Shown here in pieces: positions 23,614 to 34,078 of a DNA stretch of 64,000 bases. Under the pieces are notes generated by a model. It saw only the letters and a program-made list of their open reading frames with translations, did not search any database and was not told the origin of the DNA. Position numbers and translations under genes: made by a program. This stretch comes from Owenia fusiformis (taxonomy: Eukaryota; Annelida; Polychaeta; Sabellida; Oweniidae). Location: the NCBI GenBank assembly GCA_903813345.2, contig CAIIXF020000007.1, forward strand, positions 2,857,730 through 2,921,729, read 5' to 3'. The number at the start of each line of letters is the position of its first letter. The first letter of the stretch is position 1.

Positions 23614-24427
23614 GTAAATATTCCATTATCCTAGTATTTAAAATGTGAAGGTCGAAAGGTAGGTTTACAAATCTTTGTGATTCAGAGAATAGTGAAATTT
23701 AAACTAATGAAATCTGCAAAATTCATGGCAGTGAAATTTTGATTCCTCAAGATTCGCAGAATTGCATTGCGTCAAAATATACTGGGAGAATACTTTTGAT
23801 CTTCTGAAATAACCTACCACTAATCTGGGGAAAACAGTGATACATAGTGATTTATTTTAAGTGCAGAGGTGTAGCCAGGATCCAAAAATAGTGAGAGAAA
23901 TTGAGAAAACAAGTTTTACGTATTCAGAGTTTCATTTCAAATACAATATCTAGTGCAGTGAATATAAAATACATGTTTAACTTGTGCCTGTACCAATGGC
24001 AAATGATGCTTCTACTTGGCTTTATTTTACATGATTTTTCATTTGTATTGTATCCATTGAAGAGAGAAAAGTGAAAGTTAAATTTGTGAAATCTGGAAAG
24101 TGGCAGTGAAATTGAAATTTCCCAAAATTTGCAAATTTGAATACTGTTTTTCTAAATAATGGTACAGGTCTTCCCCTGAAATTGAATAGGAATTAGTGAT
24201 ACATAGCGATTGATGTAAAGTGCATGGGTGTAGCCAGGATCCAAAAATAAGTGAGGCAAAATGAGAAAAAGCACTATTCATGGGCATTTCACATATCCCC
24301 AGTTTCATTTTAGATACGAGTCAAAATAAGTCAATGTCTAGTGAATTTGTGCCTGTGATGATGCTTCTACTCCATGTACTATGCTTTATTTCACGTGGTG
24401 TTTCATCAGTATAGCGTTCATTTTCAG

Positions 24428-24539
24428 CTATGCTTTAACCATTGCTGAGATGCATACTGTGTTGCATTTGGGGCTGAAGATCCAGCTGCTGTGTACAGAG
24501 TGCTGAGGGGCTGCTTTTAACATCTCTGCTGAGTGCAAG
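24428..24539 (+). pseudogene. Degenerate duplicate of the exon-like block
   Basis: The same acceptor (cattttcag) and donor (aag/gtgaat) flank a 112-nt copy starting YALTIAEMHTVLH. Small deletions then shift the frame to a stop. It is the decayed sister of 23496-23613. Confidence 0.5.
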
Positions 24540-24545
24540 GTGAAT

Positions 24546-26479
24546 ATGCCTGCTAGTTAAAATATGAACATTAAATATACTTCGGTCAGTTTGTCAATTC
24601 TAAAGAAATTCTATGAAAGGAGTACAAAAATGGACACAAAATGATAGAATGCTTCAAACAAGATTGTGCTATCAGCATTCCATTTTAGTCTTTATTCTTA
24701 TCTTCTTTATTCTAAAAGTCTATTATAGTTTTTGTAGCAAAAAATGCAGTTTCCTAAATAAATTTGATTAAATTTTGTTGTATACTATAATATTATCCAT
24801 TAGACTATGTATCAGATAATTTTTTGAGAATAATTAAGCCTGTCAGTGATAAAATTCATTTATCAGAACATTTGCTGAAAACTTATTAAAGCATATTCTC
24901 TCATTTCAAGTTTCACCCAAATCAGTATGTTGTTTTTCCAGTTACTGAAATGCAAGACAACAAGTCTAATAAGATGCAACAAGTATACTTAACAGCAGAA
25001 TAAGAATTGAGTGATTACAACTATGACATGGATTTTAAAAAACTGAACTGTTTATATATCAATCATTCTTTACTTGTATACCCATCCAAATTCCATTGCA
25101 CAAAAAAGAGAGGTGCTGTTTACTCATTCTTAAAGAAAAAGTTATTAAGAAGCTACTACTTATAGCAATAGTTTTGCAGTATGCTCCTACAATAGGTTTG
25201 TTCAATAAATTGTTTCGACAATGTGTAACTACACAAATATGTTTATCGACATGGAAGTATTTTGCATTTGTAATCATTGTAAGAGTAATTAGAGGATCAG
25301 ATGCAAAATGACATCCATGCAATGGGTTCTTGAAAGTATTTATGCAAGTGAAGAATATGGTCAATATGTGTAGATTCAAAGATCAACAAGATATTTAATA
25401 TAGCAAACCAAACAATTTTTTAATATTGCTTTAGTATGAGAACACTTGGTGCAAAGAACATATCAGAGAGGGAAATGATGATGTGTTGGAACAGATTATT
25501 TGTTATTCACCACATACAAAGCCTATCAAACTTAAATAGTGCAATTATTAAGTTTTTTCATGTTTTATATGCTATTGATCTGTTTTAATTGAAAGTCATA
25601 TTTGACTTACTTAATGATGTTTCAATATAAATATATTACTTTTTTATATAAACTAATCTATCTTTAAGTTGAATTTTGGGGACCCAAATGTATGACTAGA
25701 TTTTTCATTTATCGTCAGCATATGGAAATATCTCTATGTATTTATTTTTCATGAAACTTATACTGTTAATATATTTTTACAATTATAATTCTATTGAAAC
25801 TAAATCCTGCTGTGTTGTAACTTATGCTGATCATAAATCATTGGAAAAAACTAGTTAGATTGGACTGTAGGCCCAGTGATGAATGTAGACATGACCCATA
25901 TGATAGACAAAGTACTAGCTGTTGACATGGTTGGTGTATAGTCCTTTATAGTTTCCATTATTTGTGAATAACCATGGTCTAGGGCCAAGACTAAATACCA
26001 TTTGGAGTTCTGAACTTATAACAAGACAATATCTGATCATCTAAAAAGTTCATGTAGATCTCATTGGTTGAGGTTGGTATGGAAGTCACTTTTACTTCCT
26101 TATTTTCCAGAGCCAATGTTATTTCAATCGGAGTTTTTATCAAAATTGATAAAAGTTTTACTCAATCTGATGATTTTGTCTAAATCTGAAAAATCTATTT
26201 TGCCCGAAGCCCAAGTTATTCAGTTTATAAGAAAATGGACAAAGTGAATTTAGAATTATCAGACAATAGCGGATAATTTTGATAACTTGTCGATTATTGA
26301 TAATTATCGAATTTATTGCTAATAGGAATACTATCAAAATTATCAGTACCAGCGATAATATTAACTTTATTGATAATGCTGATTTCTTGCGTGCCCTGTA
26401 AAAAAAGTTACAAATATCGCTTAATTATAATCATAATTATTTTAATTAATTTTAGATCATAGCAGTAAAAATCATATCA
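24546..26479. other. AT-rich sequence inside the insert
   Basis: No gene or repeat recognised. Open frames here are short and compositionally AT-driven. Confidence 0.35.
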
Positions 26480-26705
26480 GTATTACAAAAAAAGTATTCA
26501 GTATGATCAAACAGGACTACTCTGCGACTTGAAAACCAATATGTTGGGGAAAATATTATTCTGATCCTAGACCTGCAAGAATACATTGTAATCTCTTGAA
26601 AGCCCATGATTTGAAGAAAGAAAACAAGGCATACTTTGACTTTCAGAAGGCATTCGACACAGTTCAACTGTCTATATTCTGGCGTTTTCATTATCTTCAG
26701 TGTTA
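26480..26705 (+). pseudogene. Degenerate LINE reverse transcriptase fragment
   Basis: Around 26500 the plus strand gives YDQTGLLCD, and around 26630-26665 YFDFQKAFDTV. These are the QTGF segment and motif A (F-x-DF-x-KAFD-x-V) of LINE reverse transcriptases, in the right order and with roughly the right spacing. Stops and frame changes lie between them, so this is an old dead copy. Confidence 0.6.
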
Positions 26706-27264
26706 AAATAACAATGCGTACCCTATCCTGTATAAAGTGTTCCTCTAATCATTAAATTAAACGCAGATTGGAGAAGTTATTCAGGAAAAAAATTCTTAAT
26801 CGGGTTGTTCTCACTTTCTTCGTCGGCCGCCATATTGGATTTTTCGAAAAATGATAAAATATCCGAGGAAAAAAGCGTATCATAGCCGGGCCATCTGAAA
26901 TGAGGATGTTTTTCCAAGTTATTCTGATTCATTGGGCTTGTTGCTATGTTTCTGTGAAAAAATAATTTCTGTTCCACTTAAAACATCGACGAACTTCATA
27001 AAAAACAAGTCTCGATTTTTCGAAATATTTTTTTGATCGCCAACCACACTTGATACGATCGATATATTTACAAATATTTGGGCTTAAAATATGCTTCAAT
27101 TCATTCTTAATACGTATCTTATAGGAATTGTATTCATTGGTGACTATTTAGGGGTGATTTTAGAGCAAATAAATCATCGATCATTTCCGGAAGTAGAAGC
27201 TCAAAAATCATGCGCAGAAAAACAAAAGTAAAGACATTTCTCTGACCTGCCGAGCGACTGCAAA

Positions 27265-30200
27265 GTTTATGATTCCAAAATCGATAAGGATGGTAACTTT
27301 GTGATTTTAGACATCCAAGTTGAAGATAGAAGATTCACATTAGCTTCTATTTATGGACCAAATACAGACACCCCTACATTTTTCACAGACCTTAAAACAA
27401 AATTGGAACATTTTGAAAATGCATCTTTGTTAATTACTGGTGATTGGAATTTAGTAATGGATCAAGAGCTAGATACATTTAAATATAAACATATAAACAA
27501 TCCAAACTCTAAAAAGAAAGTGAAAGAATTATGCAATCATTTCGATTTATTTGATATTTGGCGGGAACTTCACCCAGAAGAAAAAAAATTCACATGGTTC
27601 AGACGAAAGCCGCGCCAAATGGCAAGACTAGATTTTATGTTGTGCTCTGATGATTTCATCAACTTGACAATAAACTGTAATATTTTACCTGGATACAGAT
27701 CAGATCATGATATATTAACATTGTCTCTCGAAAACGGAATTCCAGAAAGAGGTCGAGGATTTTGGAAATTTAATGTCTCGCTCCTTAAAGATCCAGCCTA
27801 CATTATCATTGTTAAAGACTCTATTGAGAGAATTAAAGAACAGTACGCGCTAGCTGACGACATCGCTGAAGATTATACTGAAATTGATATCGCGGTTAAT
27901 AATCAACTTATGTTCGAAATGTTAAAACTAGAAATAAGAGGTCAGACAATAAAATACTCAACGCGGAAAAAGAAACTTCGAGAAAAGATCCAACGCGATC
28001 TAGAGTTAAAAGCCGAGTCTATTGAAGCGGATATTCAAAATACTTTAAACTCAAACGAAGAAATTTCAATTAGCAACGACCTTATTGAATCTAAATATCA
28101 AGACCTGGAAAACATTAAATCTGAAATGAAAGAATACAGAGAAAATCAAATCAAAGGTCTAATGACACGGGCCAATCTTGATTGGTACGAACATGGTGAG
28201 AGAGCCACAAAATATTTCAGCGCACTTGAAAAGAGAAATTATGTTAATAAGGTAATATGTCAAATAGAAACTGACGGTCAACTTATTTCAGATCCAAAAC
28301 TCGTGCTAGAAGCTCAAAGGGCATACTATGAAGATTTATACTCGAGCAAAATTGAAAGCAATGACGAAAATTATGATGTTTTTCTCTCTGACAACGCTCT
28401 CGGGTCTTTAAAAGACGAGGAGAAACAATTTTGTGAAGGTAAGTTGAACGAACAAGAGCTAAAAGAATCCTTAAAAAACAGTAAAAATGGAAAATCACCC
28501 GGCTCCGATGGTTTTAGCGTGGAATTTTACAAGTTTTTCTATAGAGATTTGGGGCAGTTTTTATTGAACTCGCTGAATGCAGCTTTTGTTTTGGGTGAAC
28601 TCTCTATAACACAGAAACAAGGTATTATTACATGTATTCCAAAAGGGAACAAATTGAGAAAATTATTAAAGAATTGGAGGCCAATTACTTTACTTAACTC
28701 TGATTATAAGCTTCTTAGTGCCTCACTTGCAACCAGAATGAAAAATGTTCTGCCACAAATTATCTCTCTTGAACAAAAAGCATATCTGCCTGGTAGAGAG
28801 ATGGCGGAGAACACCCGCCTTGTATTTGATATAATGGATCATTTAAATAGAAAGCAACAAGCTGGTTTAATATTATTAGCAGATTTCGAGAAAGCTTTTG
28901 ATAGTATTGAGTGGTCTTACCTTGATAAATGTTTGAAAAGATTCAATTTTGGCGAAAGTTTTATACGATGGTATCATGTTCTTTATAATCGATCCGAAAG
29001 TTGCGTCATAAACAACGGCCATTTTTCTACTTTTTTTCAATTAAAACGAGGCTGCCGGCAGGGGGACTCCTTGTCGTGCTACTTATTTATACTAGCTCTA
29101 GAACCTCTCTGCATGAAAATTAAGAATGATAATAGTGTAAAAGGTGTCCAAATCTTTGACAAAACAATAAAAACGGGTATGTACGCAGATGACACCTTTG
29201 TGATCCTTGACGGAACACCTCCATCCTTGAGAACATGTATTGACATTTTTCAAAAATTCCATTGTGCGTCTGGCTTAAAATTGAACGTTGATAAAACCTC
29301 AGCTATTTGGATTGGAAGCAAAGCAAATTCAGATGAGAGATTATGTAAAGATATTTCTTTGAAATGGGAAACGCAATTTAAACTATTAGGTTTGCAACTG
29401 CCTTCCGACCTACGAAATGTAGAAACGCTGAACCTCGAATCGAAATTGACAGAAATGCAAAGTGTAATTAGCAAATATAAACGACGGAATCTATCTCTAC
29501 TTGGGAAAATAACGGTTTTAAAGTCTTTTGTTTTACCAAAAATAGTTCATTTGATGCTGGTTTTACCCAGTATATCGGGTGAGTTCCATAAACGAATTAA
29601 AAACCTTTTTACTACATTTATTTGGAATTCCCCAGTCTCTAAGGTAAGTTTTTCTCAATTGGTCAAAGACTACAAAGACGGGGGTTTAAGAATGATCGAT
29701 CCACAACTATTTGAAAACTCATTAAAACTAACATGGTTGCAAAAATTACTTAGAAATGGCACCTGGCAAGATATTGCCATAAAAACTTTAGGGCTGGAAT
29801 CAGGTAAGGAGCTATTTACATACGACACGAAATCATTACAAAGAATTGAATGTAGCGTTTCAAATACGTTTTGGAGAAGTTTTACTCGTGCCTTTCAACA
29901 TTACACCCAAATTCAAGAGCGTATTGTAGAAAATAATCAATTTCTTCACGCGGAGAATATTTTGTGCAATTCCTGGTTAAAATATACGAGAAACGAAAAT
30001 GTTAAGGTGATCATTAAAGAAATTAAAGGCGCGAAAGAAATACTTGTACTCCGAGATATGTTTCAGCCGAATAAACAAGTTCTTAACCTTAACGAATTTA
30101 ACCAAAAATTTAAGGCAAAGTTAAACTTCCTGGACTTTTTATTTTTAAAAAACTCAATACCAAATGATTGGATTAAGACAATTTTAACTTGTGAACATAA

Positions 30201-30852
30201 TATGAATGAAACCCGTACGGTTAAAAAATACTTGAATAAGTTTCTATCTCATTCAAAAATATGTAAACAAATCTACTGGGAATTTATCAAAAGTATACCA
30301 ATAAACGGCACCTATTCGGAAAAGTGGAATATCGATTTAAATACAACAATTGAAACAGGAGACTGGGAAATAATAAATAAAATGAACAAAATAAGCAATT
30401 TCGAACCTAAACTTGCATCATTCAACTATAAAGTAATACATAGATTTGTTACGACCAACAAATACTTAAAGATGTGTGGTCTAACAGACTCTGATATGTG
30501 CACTTTTTGTCGGATACATGTAGAAACAATATGCCACCTTTTTCATGATTGTGCAATAGTCCAGAACCTTGTACAAGATATAAAACAATGGCTCCCAAAA
30601 GAATATGAGCATTTCTGTAACAAGCAAACTATCATATTAGGACCAAATTTAATGACCAAAGAGGCGGTTGTTTTAAATAACGTTTTTAGTATTTTTAAAA
30701 GATATGTATTCCTATGTAAACATTCTAGAGTGAAACCAACATTTAGAGGTTTAAAGTTAAATGTATTAACCTACTACAAACTAGACATAAGTGTTGGAAG
30801 AGGAGATAAATGGGATCCTCTAAACGATATACTTTCGACTGATTTTCCTTGA
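27265..30852 (+). CDS. LINE ORF2, main part: endonuclease end, reverse transcriptase, zinc-binding C-terminus
   Basis: Resumes in phase after the insert (VYDSKIDKDGNFVILD) and runs 1,195 codons to TGA. With the 81 upstream codons ORF2 totals about 1,276 residues, the usual size for L1/Tx1 elements. Endonuclease motifs: ASIYGPN, TGDWN, ARLDFML, RSDHDIL. Reverse transcriptase: NWRPITLLN, ADFEKAFDSIEW (motif A), RGCRQGDSLSCYLF (motif B), MYADDTFV (motif C, YADD where many L1 have FADD). The C-terminus has C-T-F-C, then ETICHLFHDC, as in the RT zinc-binding domain. No stop or frameshift is present, so apart from the insert this ORF2 looks intact and young. Confidence 0.92.
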   Translation, partial: VYDSKIDKDGNFVILDIQVEDRRFTLASIYGPNTDTPTFFTDLKTKLEHFENASLLITGDWNLVMDQELDTFKYKHINNPNSKKKVKELCNHFDLFDIWRELHPEEKKFTWFRRKPRQMARLDFMLCSDDFINLTINCNILPGYRSDHDILTLSLENGIPERGRGFWKFNVSLLKDPAYIIIVKDSIERIKEQYALADDIAEDYTEIDIAVNNQLMFEMLKLEIRGQTIKYSTRKKKLREKIQRDLELKAESIEADIQNTLNSNEEISISNDLIESKYQDLENIKSEMKEYRENQIKGLMTRANLDWYEHGERATKYFSALEKRNYVNKVICQIETDGQLISDPKLVLEAQRAYYEDLYSSKIESNDENYDVFLSDNALGSLKDEEKQFCEGKLNEQELKESLKNSKNGKSPGSDGFSVEFYKFFYRDLGQFLLNSLNAAFVLGELSITQKQGIITCIPKGNKLRKLLKNWRPITLLNSDYKLLSASLATRMKNVLPQIISLEQKAYLPGREMAENTRLVFDIMDHLNRKQQAGLILLADFEKAFDSIEWSYLDKCLKRFNFGESFIRWYHVLYNRSESCVINNGHFSTFFQLKRGCRQGDSLSCYLFILALEPLCMKIKNDNSVKGVQIFDKTIKTGMYADDTFVILDGTPPSLRTCIDIFQKFHCASGLKLNVDKTSAIWIGSKANSDERLCKDISLKWETQFKLLGLQLPSDLRNVETLNLESKLTEMQSVISKYKRRNLSLLGKITVLKSFVLPKIVHLMLVLPSISGEFHKRIKNLFTTFIWNSPVSKVSFSQLVKDYKDGGLRMIDPQLFENSLKLTWLQKLLRNGTWQDIAIKTLGLESGKELFTYDTKSLQRIECSVSNTFWRSFTRAFQHYTQIQERIVENNQFLHAENILCNSWLKYTRNENVKVIIKEIKGAKEILVLRDMFQPNKQVLNLNEFNQKFKAKLNFLDFLFLKNSIPNDWIKTILTCEHNMNETRTVKKYLNKFLSHSKICKQIYWEFIKSIPINGTYSEKWNIDLNTTIETGDWEIINKMNKISNFEPKLASFNYKVIHRFVTTNKYLKMCGLTDSDMCTFCRIHVETICHLFHDCAIVQNLVQDIKQWLPKEYEHFCNKQTIILGPNLMTKEAVVLNNVFSIFKRYVFLCKHSRVKPTFRGLKLNVLTYYKLDISVGRGDKWDPLNDILSTDFP

Positions 30853-30970
30853 TAATTAAGCATAATTGACTTTACAACGTGTATGCATCTATTTCGATAT
30901 ATTCGATTCTGTAAACATTATGTGACAAATATGTAGCTGTTCTTGACTTAAATAAATATATATTAAAAAA
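30853..30970 (+). other. LINE 3' untranslated region and A-rich tail
   Basis: A short 3' UTR containing aataaatatat followed by an A-rich stretch, directly before the second target-duplication copy. Confidence 0.7.
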
Positions 30971-30988
30971 AACAAAAAAACATTAAAC

Positions 30989-32206
30989 CCATCACAAACC
31001 ATCGAGGATTGGACTAAAAACCATCGGGGATGTCAGATGTACGACAAATATTTACTACATATAGGAAAATCTGAGTTAGTGAACACATCTCTCTAGTGAA
31101 CACCTATCAACAGTGAACGTTTTTTTCGGCGAAACCCCTTTCTCGCATTAACTTCCATGTTAAAGTACAATCCTATTCTGAACACCTACCTTCTGTGAAC
31201 AGTGAACACTAAATCTTGGCAAAAATTGAATTATCCGGTCTCTAGTGAGCATTGAATCAGATTACTCGCGGATTTTCCGCAATTATCTTATCAGACTTAA
31301 GTAGTTTATGTTCATGTTACCTACCAAAAATAATTAAAAGGTCAATTTGAGATGTTGGTCTCCTCATCTATTGAAACAGGTATGACTAATTATAATTCTT
31401 GAAAAGTTTAGTATTTGTAGGACAAGATATTGTCTGGCATTGATTGCTTTGGAGCTGATGTGGTTAACTATTATTTCCTCTATCTCTTAAGTCCCAACTT
31501 AAACTTTTTCTCATCTCCATCAATTTAAAAAACATATTGGATTAAAATTATCATGAACACCCTTAATTGAGTCTATCATCCAATAAAGTTAATTGACTCA
31601 AATGTGCAAGTGAGATTATAAAGAATTCGCGCATACTTAGGCAAGGTGTAAACAACAATGGTTTTTTTAATGTGCCGTCCTACTGTGTGTCCGATTCCAG
31701 CCAATCCGAACAGAGTATTCACATAATGAACGGTGTGTGAAATATCAATAACACATGCAAGGTCACTAGTTAAACAGTTATCATGGTGATGATTGGATTT
31801 TTCACATTGGATTTGATGACTTGCCAACTCGACCCATGCAAAACATTTCGTTGAAAATGTGTTCTTTTAGTGATTTCGTTCCTTTTAGATGATTTTATAG
31901 AAAAAATTCCAATGTGTGAATAGAATTTAAGCCCAACACTCAATGCATTGTAGCTGCTTCATTCCACTCAGGCGTTGTTTCCTAATCTTTGCATTCCCGC
32001 TGCGCGGTCATGCAAAGGTTTGGAAACAACAGCTTCATGGTATGATTCAGGTTTACACAGGTTTACTGTAATTGATATTTTAGAACATAGATTTCTATCG
32101 CATATGGCCAGGGATGTTGGATTTGAATTTTTTTAATCAAACACCAAAATACCTAGATTAAAGTCGACAGTTCACCTGTTCACTGTAATTCAAATATTTA
32201 ATCCAG
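30989..32206. other. Intron sequence right of the LINE, with a small hairpin
   Basis: Intron of the IgGFc gene. Around 31090-31250 the words gtgaacac / agtgaaca recur. A 58-nt hairpin lies at 31973-32030: gttgtttcctaatctttgcat pairs with atgcaaaggtttggaaacaac around a GC-rich loop. No exon seen. Confidence 0.5.
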
Positions 32207-32367
32207 GCGAGTGCTGAGGTTGCGGTGTATGGCTTCAATAAGGAGAAGCAGTCCACGGACGGTTTTCTAGGTTTACCCACTGACGTATTGGGGACTGACT
32301 ACTTCGCTGTAACTTACTACCCTCCTACAATGCAAACGGAGATTGGAATTGCGGCTGTGTATAATAA
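32207..32367 (+). CDS. IgGFc gene, second recognised exon, part before the transposon
   Basis: The acceptor is taatccag. 161 nt in phase 0 encode ASAEVAVYGFNKEKQSTD, FLGLPTDVLGTDYFAVTYYP and EIGIAAVYN. The pattern E-V-x-V-Y-G-F-N, the L-P-T-D-x-L-G-T-x-Y-x-V block and I-A-A-V-Y-N are hallmark segments of IgGFc-binding domains. The exon is cut in the Asn-Asn codon pair by the 6.9-kb element. The TAA target copy is 32365-32367. Reading on into the element gives 22 foreign residues and a stop at 32429. Confidence 0.9.
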
Positions 32368-33445
32368 TAGTCAGAAACCCATGCCTCTCTATCGTTTCAA
32401 AAAATTTACCCAACGTGTTCGTCTCTGTTAATTTATGGCATCCATACTTTTTTGAAAGGTAACACTTTGAGGTCCAATTTGCTGCCGGATGCCCTTGCAA
32501 ACTCTCATAGGTTGCTTTGTATTGTAGCATTCCGTTACCATGGTTACGCATCTATAAACATCTTACCTTGGAATCTTAGATCATTTATAACTTTGTCATT
32601 ATTTGGTCTATAGAGATGATATTGGTATCAAATTAAACCTAATTAAATTTCCCATAAACTAATGATATTCAATTATGCAAATTAGCTCATTTGCATAAAT
32701 TGTGACGTCATCAATCAATTTTTGATTCAGAATTTTCAAGTATAGCAACATATCTATTAGAATTGAAGCCATATGTCAGAATTTCTGCAAAGTTTGGTCC
32801 ATTAGTCTATAAGAAGAAGGTATAAGCAACATAAAAGTGAAAACAGATTCAAAATTGGATCAGTATTACCAAAGTTATTAAACTTTCGAGGAAGCTACTG
32901 TGAATGTCATTATTTGACAATTATATTCAGACATCTTACTATGGAAGTTTAAAATGTTTGTAGCTTTGTCATTATTTGGTCTATAGAAATGATATTGGTA
33001 TCGAATTAGATCTTATTAAATTTCCTGTACGATTATGATGTTCAATTATGCAAATTAGCTAATTTGCATAAATTGTGACGTCATCAATCTATTTTGTTCA
33101 GAATATCCCAGTTTAGCAACATACCTATTAGAACTGAGGCCGTATGACAGAATGGGTGCATATTTTTTACCTTTATTTGATGAGTGGAAGATATATAGGC
33201 AACATTCAAGAGACAACAGATTCAGAATTGGATCAGAATTAGCAGTTATTCAGCTTTTGGGGCAGCTACTGGGAACGACAATTATAAAAAGGTTTACAAT
33301 AACGAAAAAAGAAACAAACATTGTTGTTTCAATCTTATTGAGTAAAAATGTACATGACTTGTTCATATTATTTCATTGAACTAAACATGTAAGTATGTGG
33401 AGATGTAACATGTATTTTGACTATCATTCACAGGGGTCAAAATCA
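32368..33445 (+). repeat. Left inverted end of the 6.9-kb element
   Basis: Reverse-complementary to 38155-39226 from TAGTCAGAAACCC through gactatcattnacaggggtcaaa. It contains two tandem sub-units (about 32565-32935 and 32936-33300) that share ctttgtcattatttggtctata, atgcaaattagctnatttgcat and tgacgtcatcaat. Confidence 0.85.
32673..32712. promoter_or_regulatory. Octamer palindrome plus CRE-like site, copy 1 of 4
   Basis: ttatgcaaattagct next to catttgcataa forms a near-perfect palindrome of two ATGCAAAT octamers (POU-factor consensus). It is followed 4 bp later by TGACGTCA, the CRE/ATF palindrome. Further copies at 33045-33080, 38510-38550 and 38882-38922 differ by point changes. Regulatory function is inference from motif identity only. 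Confidence 0.4.
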
Positions 33446-33710
33446 TGTGATCTCGATCCTGTATTTTAAAATCCAATTTTATAATTTACAATACACTGTC
33501 AATGATTCATATAAATACATAGTAATGCTTTAATCATGCTATTTTGACATATGTGACTAGTATACATATTAATATTTAAACAAATATGGAGGAGTGTTCT
33601 TGGTTTCATTTGATTTCTAACATGTGAAAAAGCTGAAAACAAAATTTTGTTGATATTTGGACATTAGCTAAATACACCTTAATTACCATTTTATATTCAA
33701 AATACAGATA

Positions 33711-33916
33711 GAGTGTCAATTTTACAACTTGTGTCAAGTATTGAGGGAGTCACATCACACCCCCCAGGATGCATTCCTTTGATGGAGCTGTCACACTTAG
33801 GCCTTGTAGCTCAGTGTACGCCACTGTGTGAATACTTTCCGGCAGATGGTAGGGTACAGGGTACTAATATGACAACTACTTCAGGGGAATTTTGTAACCT
33901 TCAAAATCCTTGGTGA
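33711..33916 (+). other. Exon-like open segment inside the 6.9-kb element
   Basis: After an acceptor-like aatacag at 33701-33707, one frame is open to TGA at 33914. It reads VSILQLVSSIEGVTS, PGCIPLMELSHLGL, CTPLCEYFPADGR. The non-biased composition with spaced Cys suggests a captured gene fragment rather than chance. The family is not recognised and no donor is evident. Confidence 0.3.
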
Positions 33917-34078
33917 TTCAACCTTAGAATGATTTTTGTTATAGCTTTTCTGAAAATGGACTATAAGCAGCAGGTACTTCAGGAAGCAAATTGAAAAGTA
34001 GTTTTTATATAATTTTACAAAGTATAACCTCTTTGATATGCAATGAAAAATGATAACCAAATCCATACAAAGAGCTCA

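Larger units (their letters stand above)
23030..24545 (+). repeat. Three diverged tandem units with exon-like blocks
   Basis: The sequence gtagccaggatccaaaaata (or gtagtcagg) recurs at about 23291, 23871 and 24230. Each time it is surrounded by the same order of words: gaaattttgatt, acatagtgattgatgtaaagt, tgcctgtacca, aaatgatgcttc, ttattttacatgatg. The first and third units end in the exon-like blocks 23496-23613 and 24428-24539; the middle one does not. Confidence 0.65.
21386..27264. mobile_element. 5.9-kb insert in ORF2 with 9-bp flanking repeats
   Basis: The bases before the insert are gactacaaa (21377-21385) and its last nine are gactgcaaa (27256-27264), one mismatch apart. Removing the insert with one copy restores the ORF2 frame. 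The ends are not clear terminal repeats (caggccagctgcg at left, cctgccgag at right). A 20-bp word near both ends is in direct orientation (gcgtatcacaaccgggccat at about 21688; gcgtatcatagccgggccat at about 26875). The contents are a MITE, tandem duplications with exon-like blocks and an old RT fragment. The mobile class is unknown; a 9-bp duplication would suit a Mutator-like element. Confidence 0.6.
16431..30988 (+). mobile_element. LINE (L1/Tx1-like) retrotransposon, 5' truncated, with nested insert
   Basis: The target duplication is aacaaaaaacattaaac at 16431-16447 and aacaaaaaaacattaaac at 30971-30988. The second copy directly follows the A-rich 3' end (aaataaatatatattaaaaa). The body 16448-30970 contains ORF1 (RNA-binding protein fused to a NADAR-like domain), a tandem-repeat spacer, and ORF2 (AP endonuclease, reverse transcriptase and C-terminal zinc-binding segment). 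ORF2 is split by a 5.9-kb insert. The element sits in the sense orientation in the first visible intron of the IgGFc gene. ORF1 lacks its N-terminus, so the copy is 5' truncated. Confidence 0.85.

Noticed and set aside
26815-26845. Promoter with a YY1-like gccgccatattgg site
   Set aside because: A single motif in a nested insert without a gene start is not enough.
21386-27264. LTR retrotransposon interpretation of the insert
   Set aside because: The shared word near both ends does not extend into long direct repeats, and no gag/pol or integrase frames are present.
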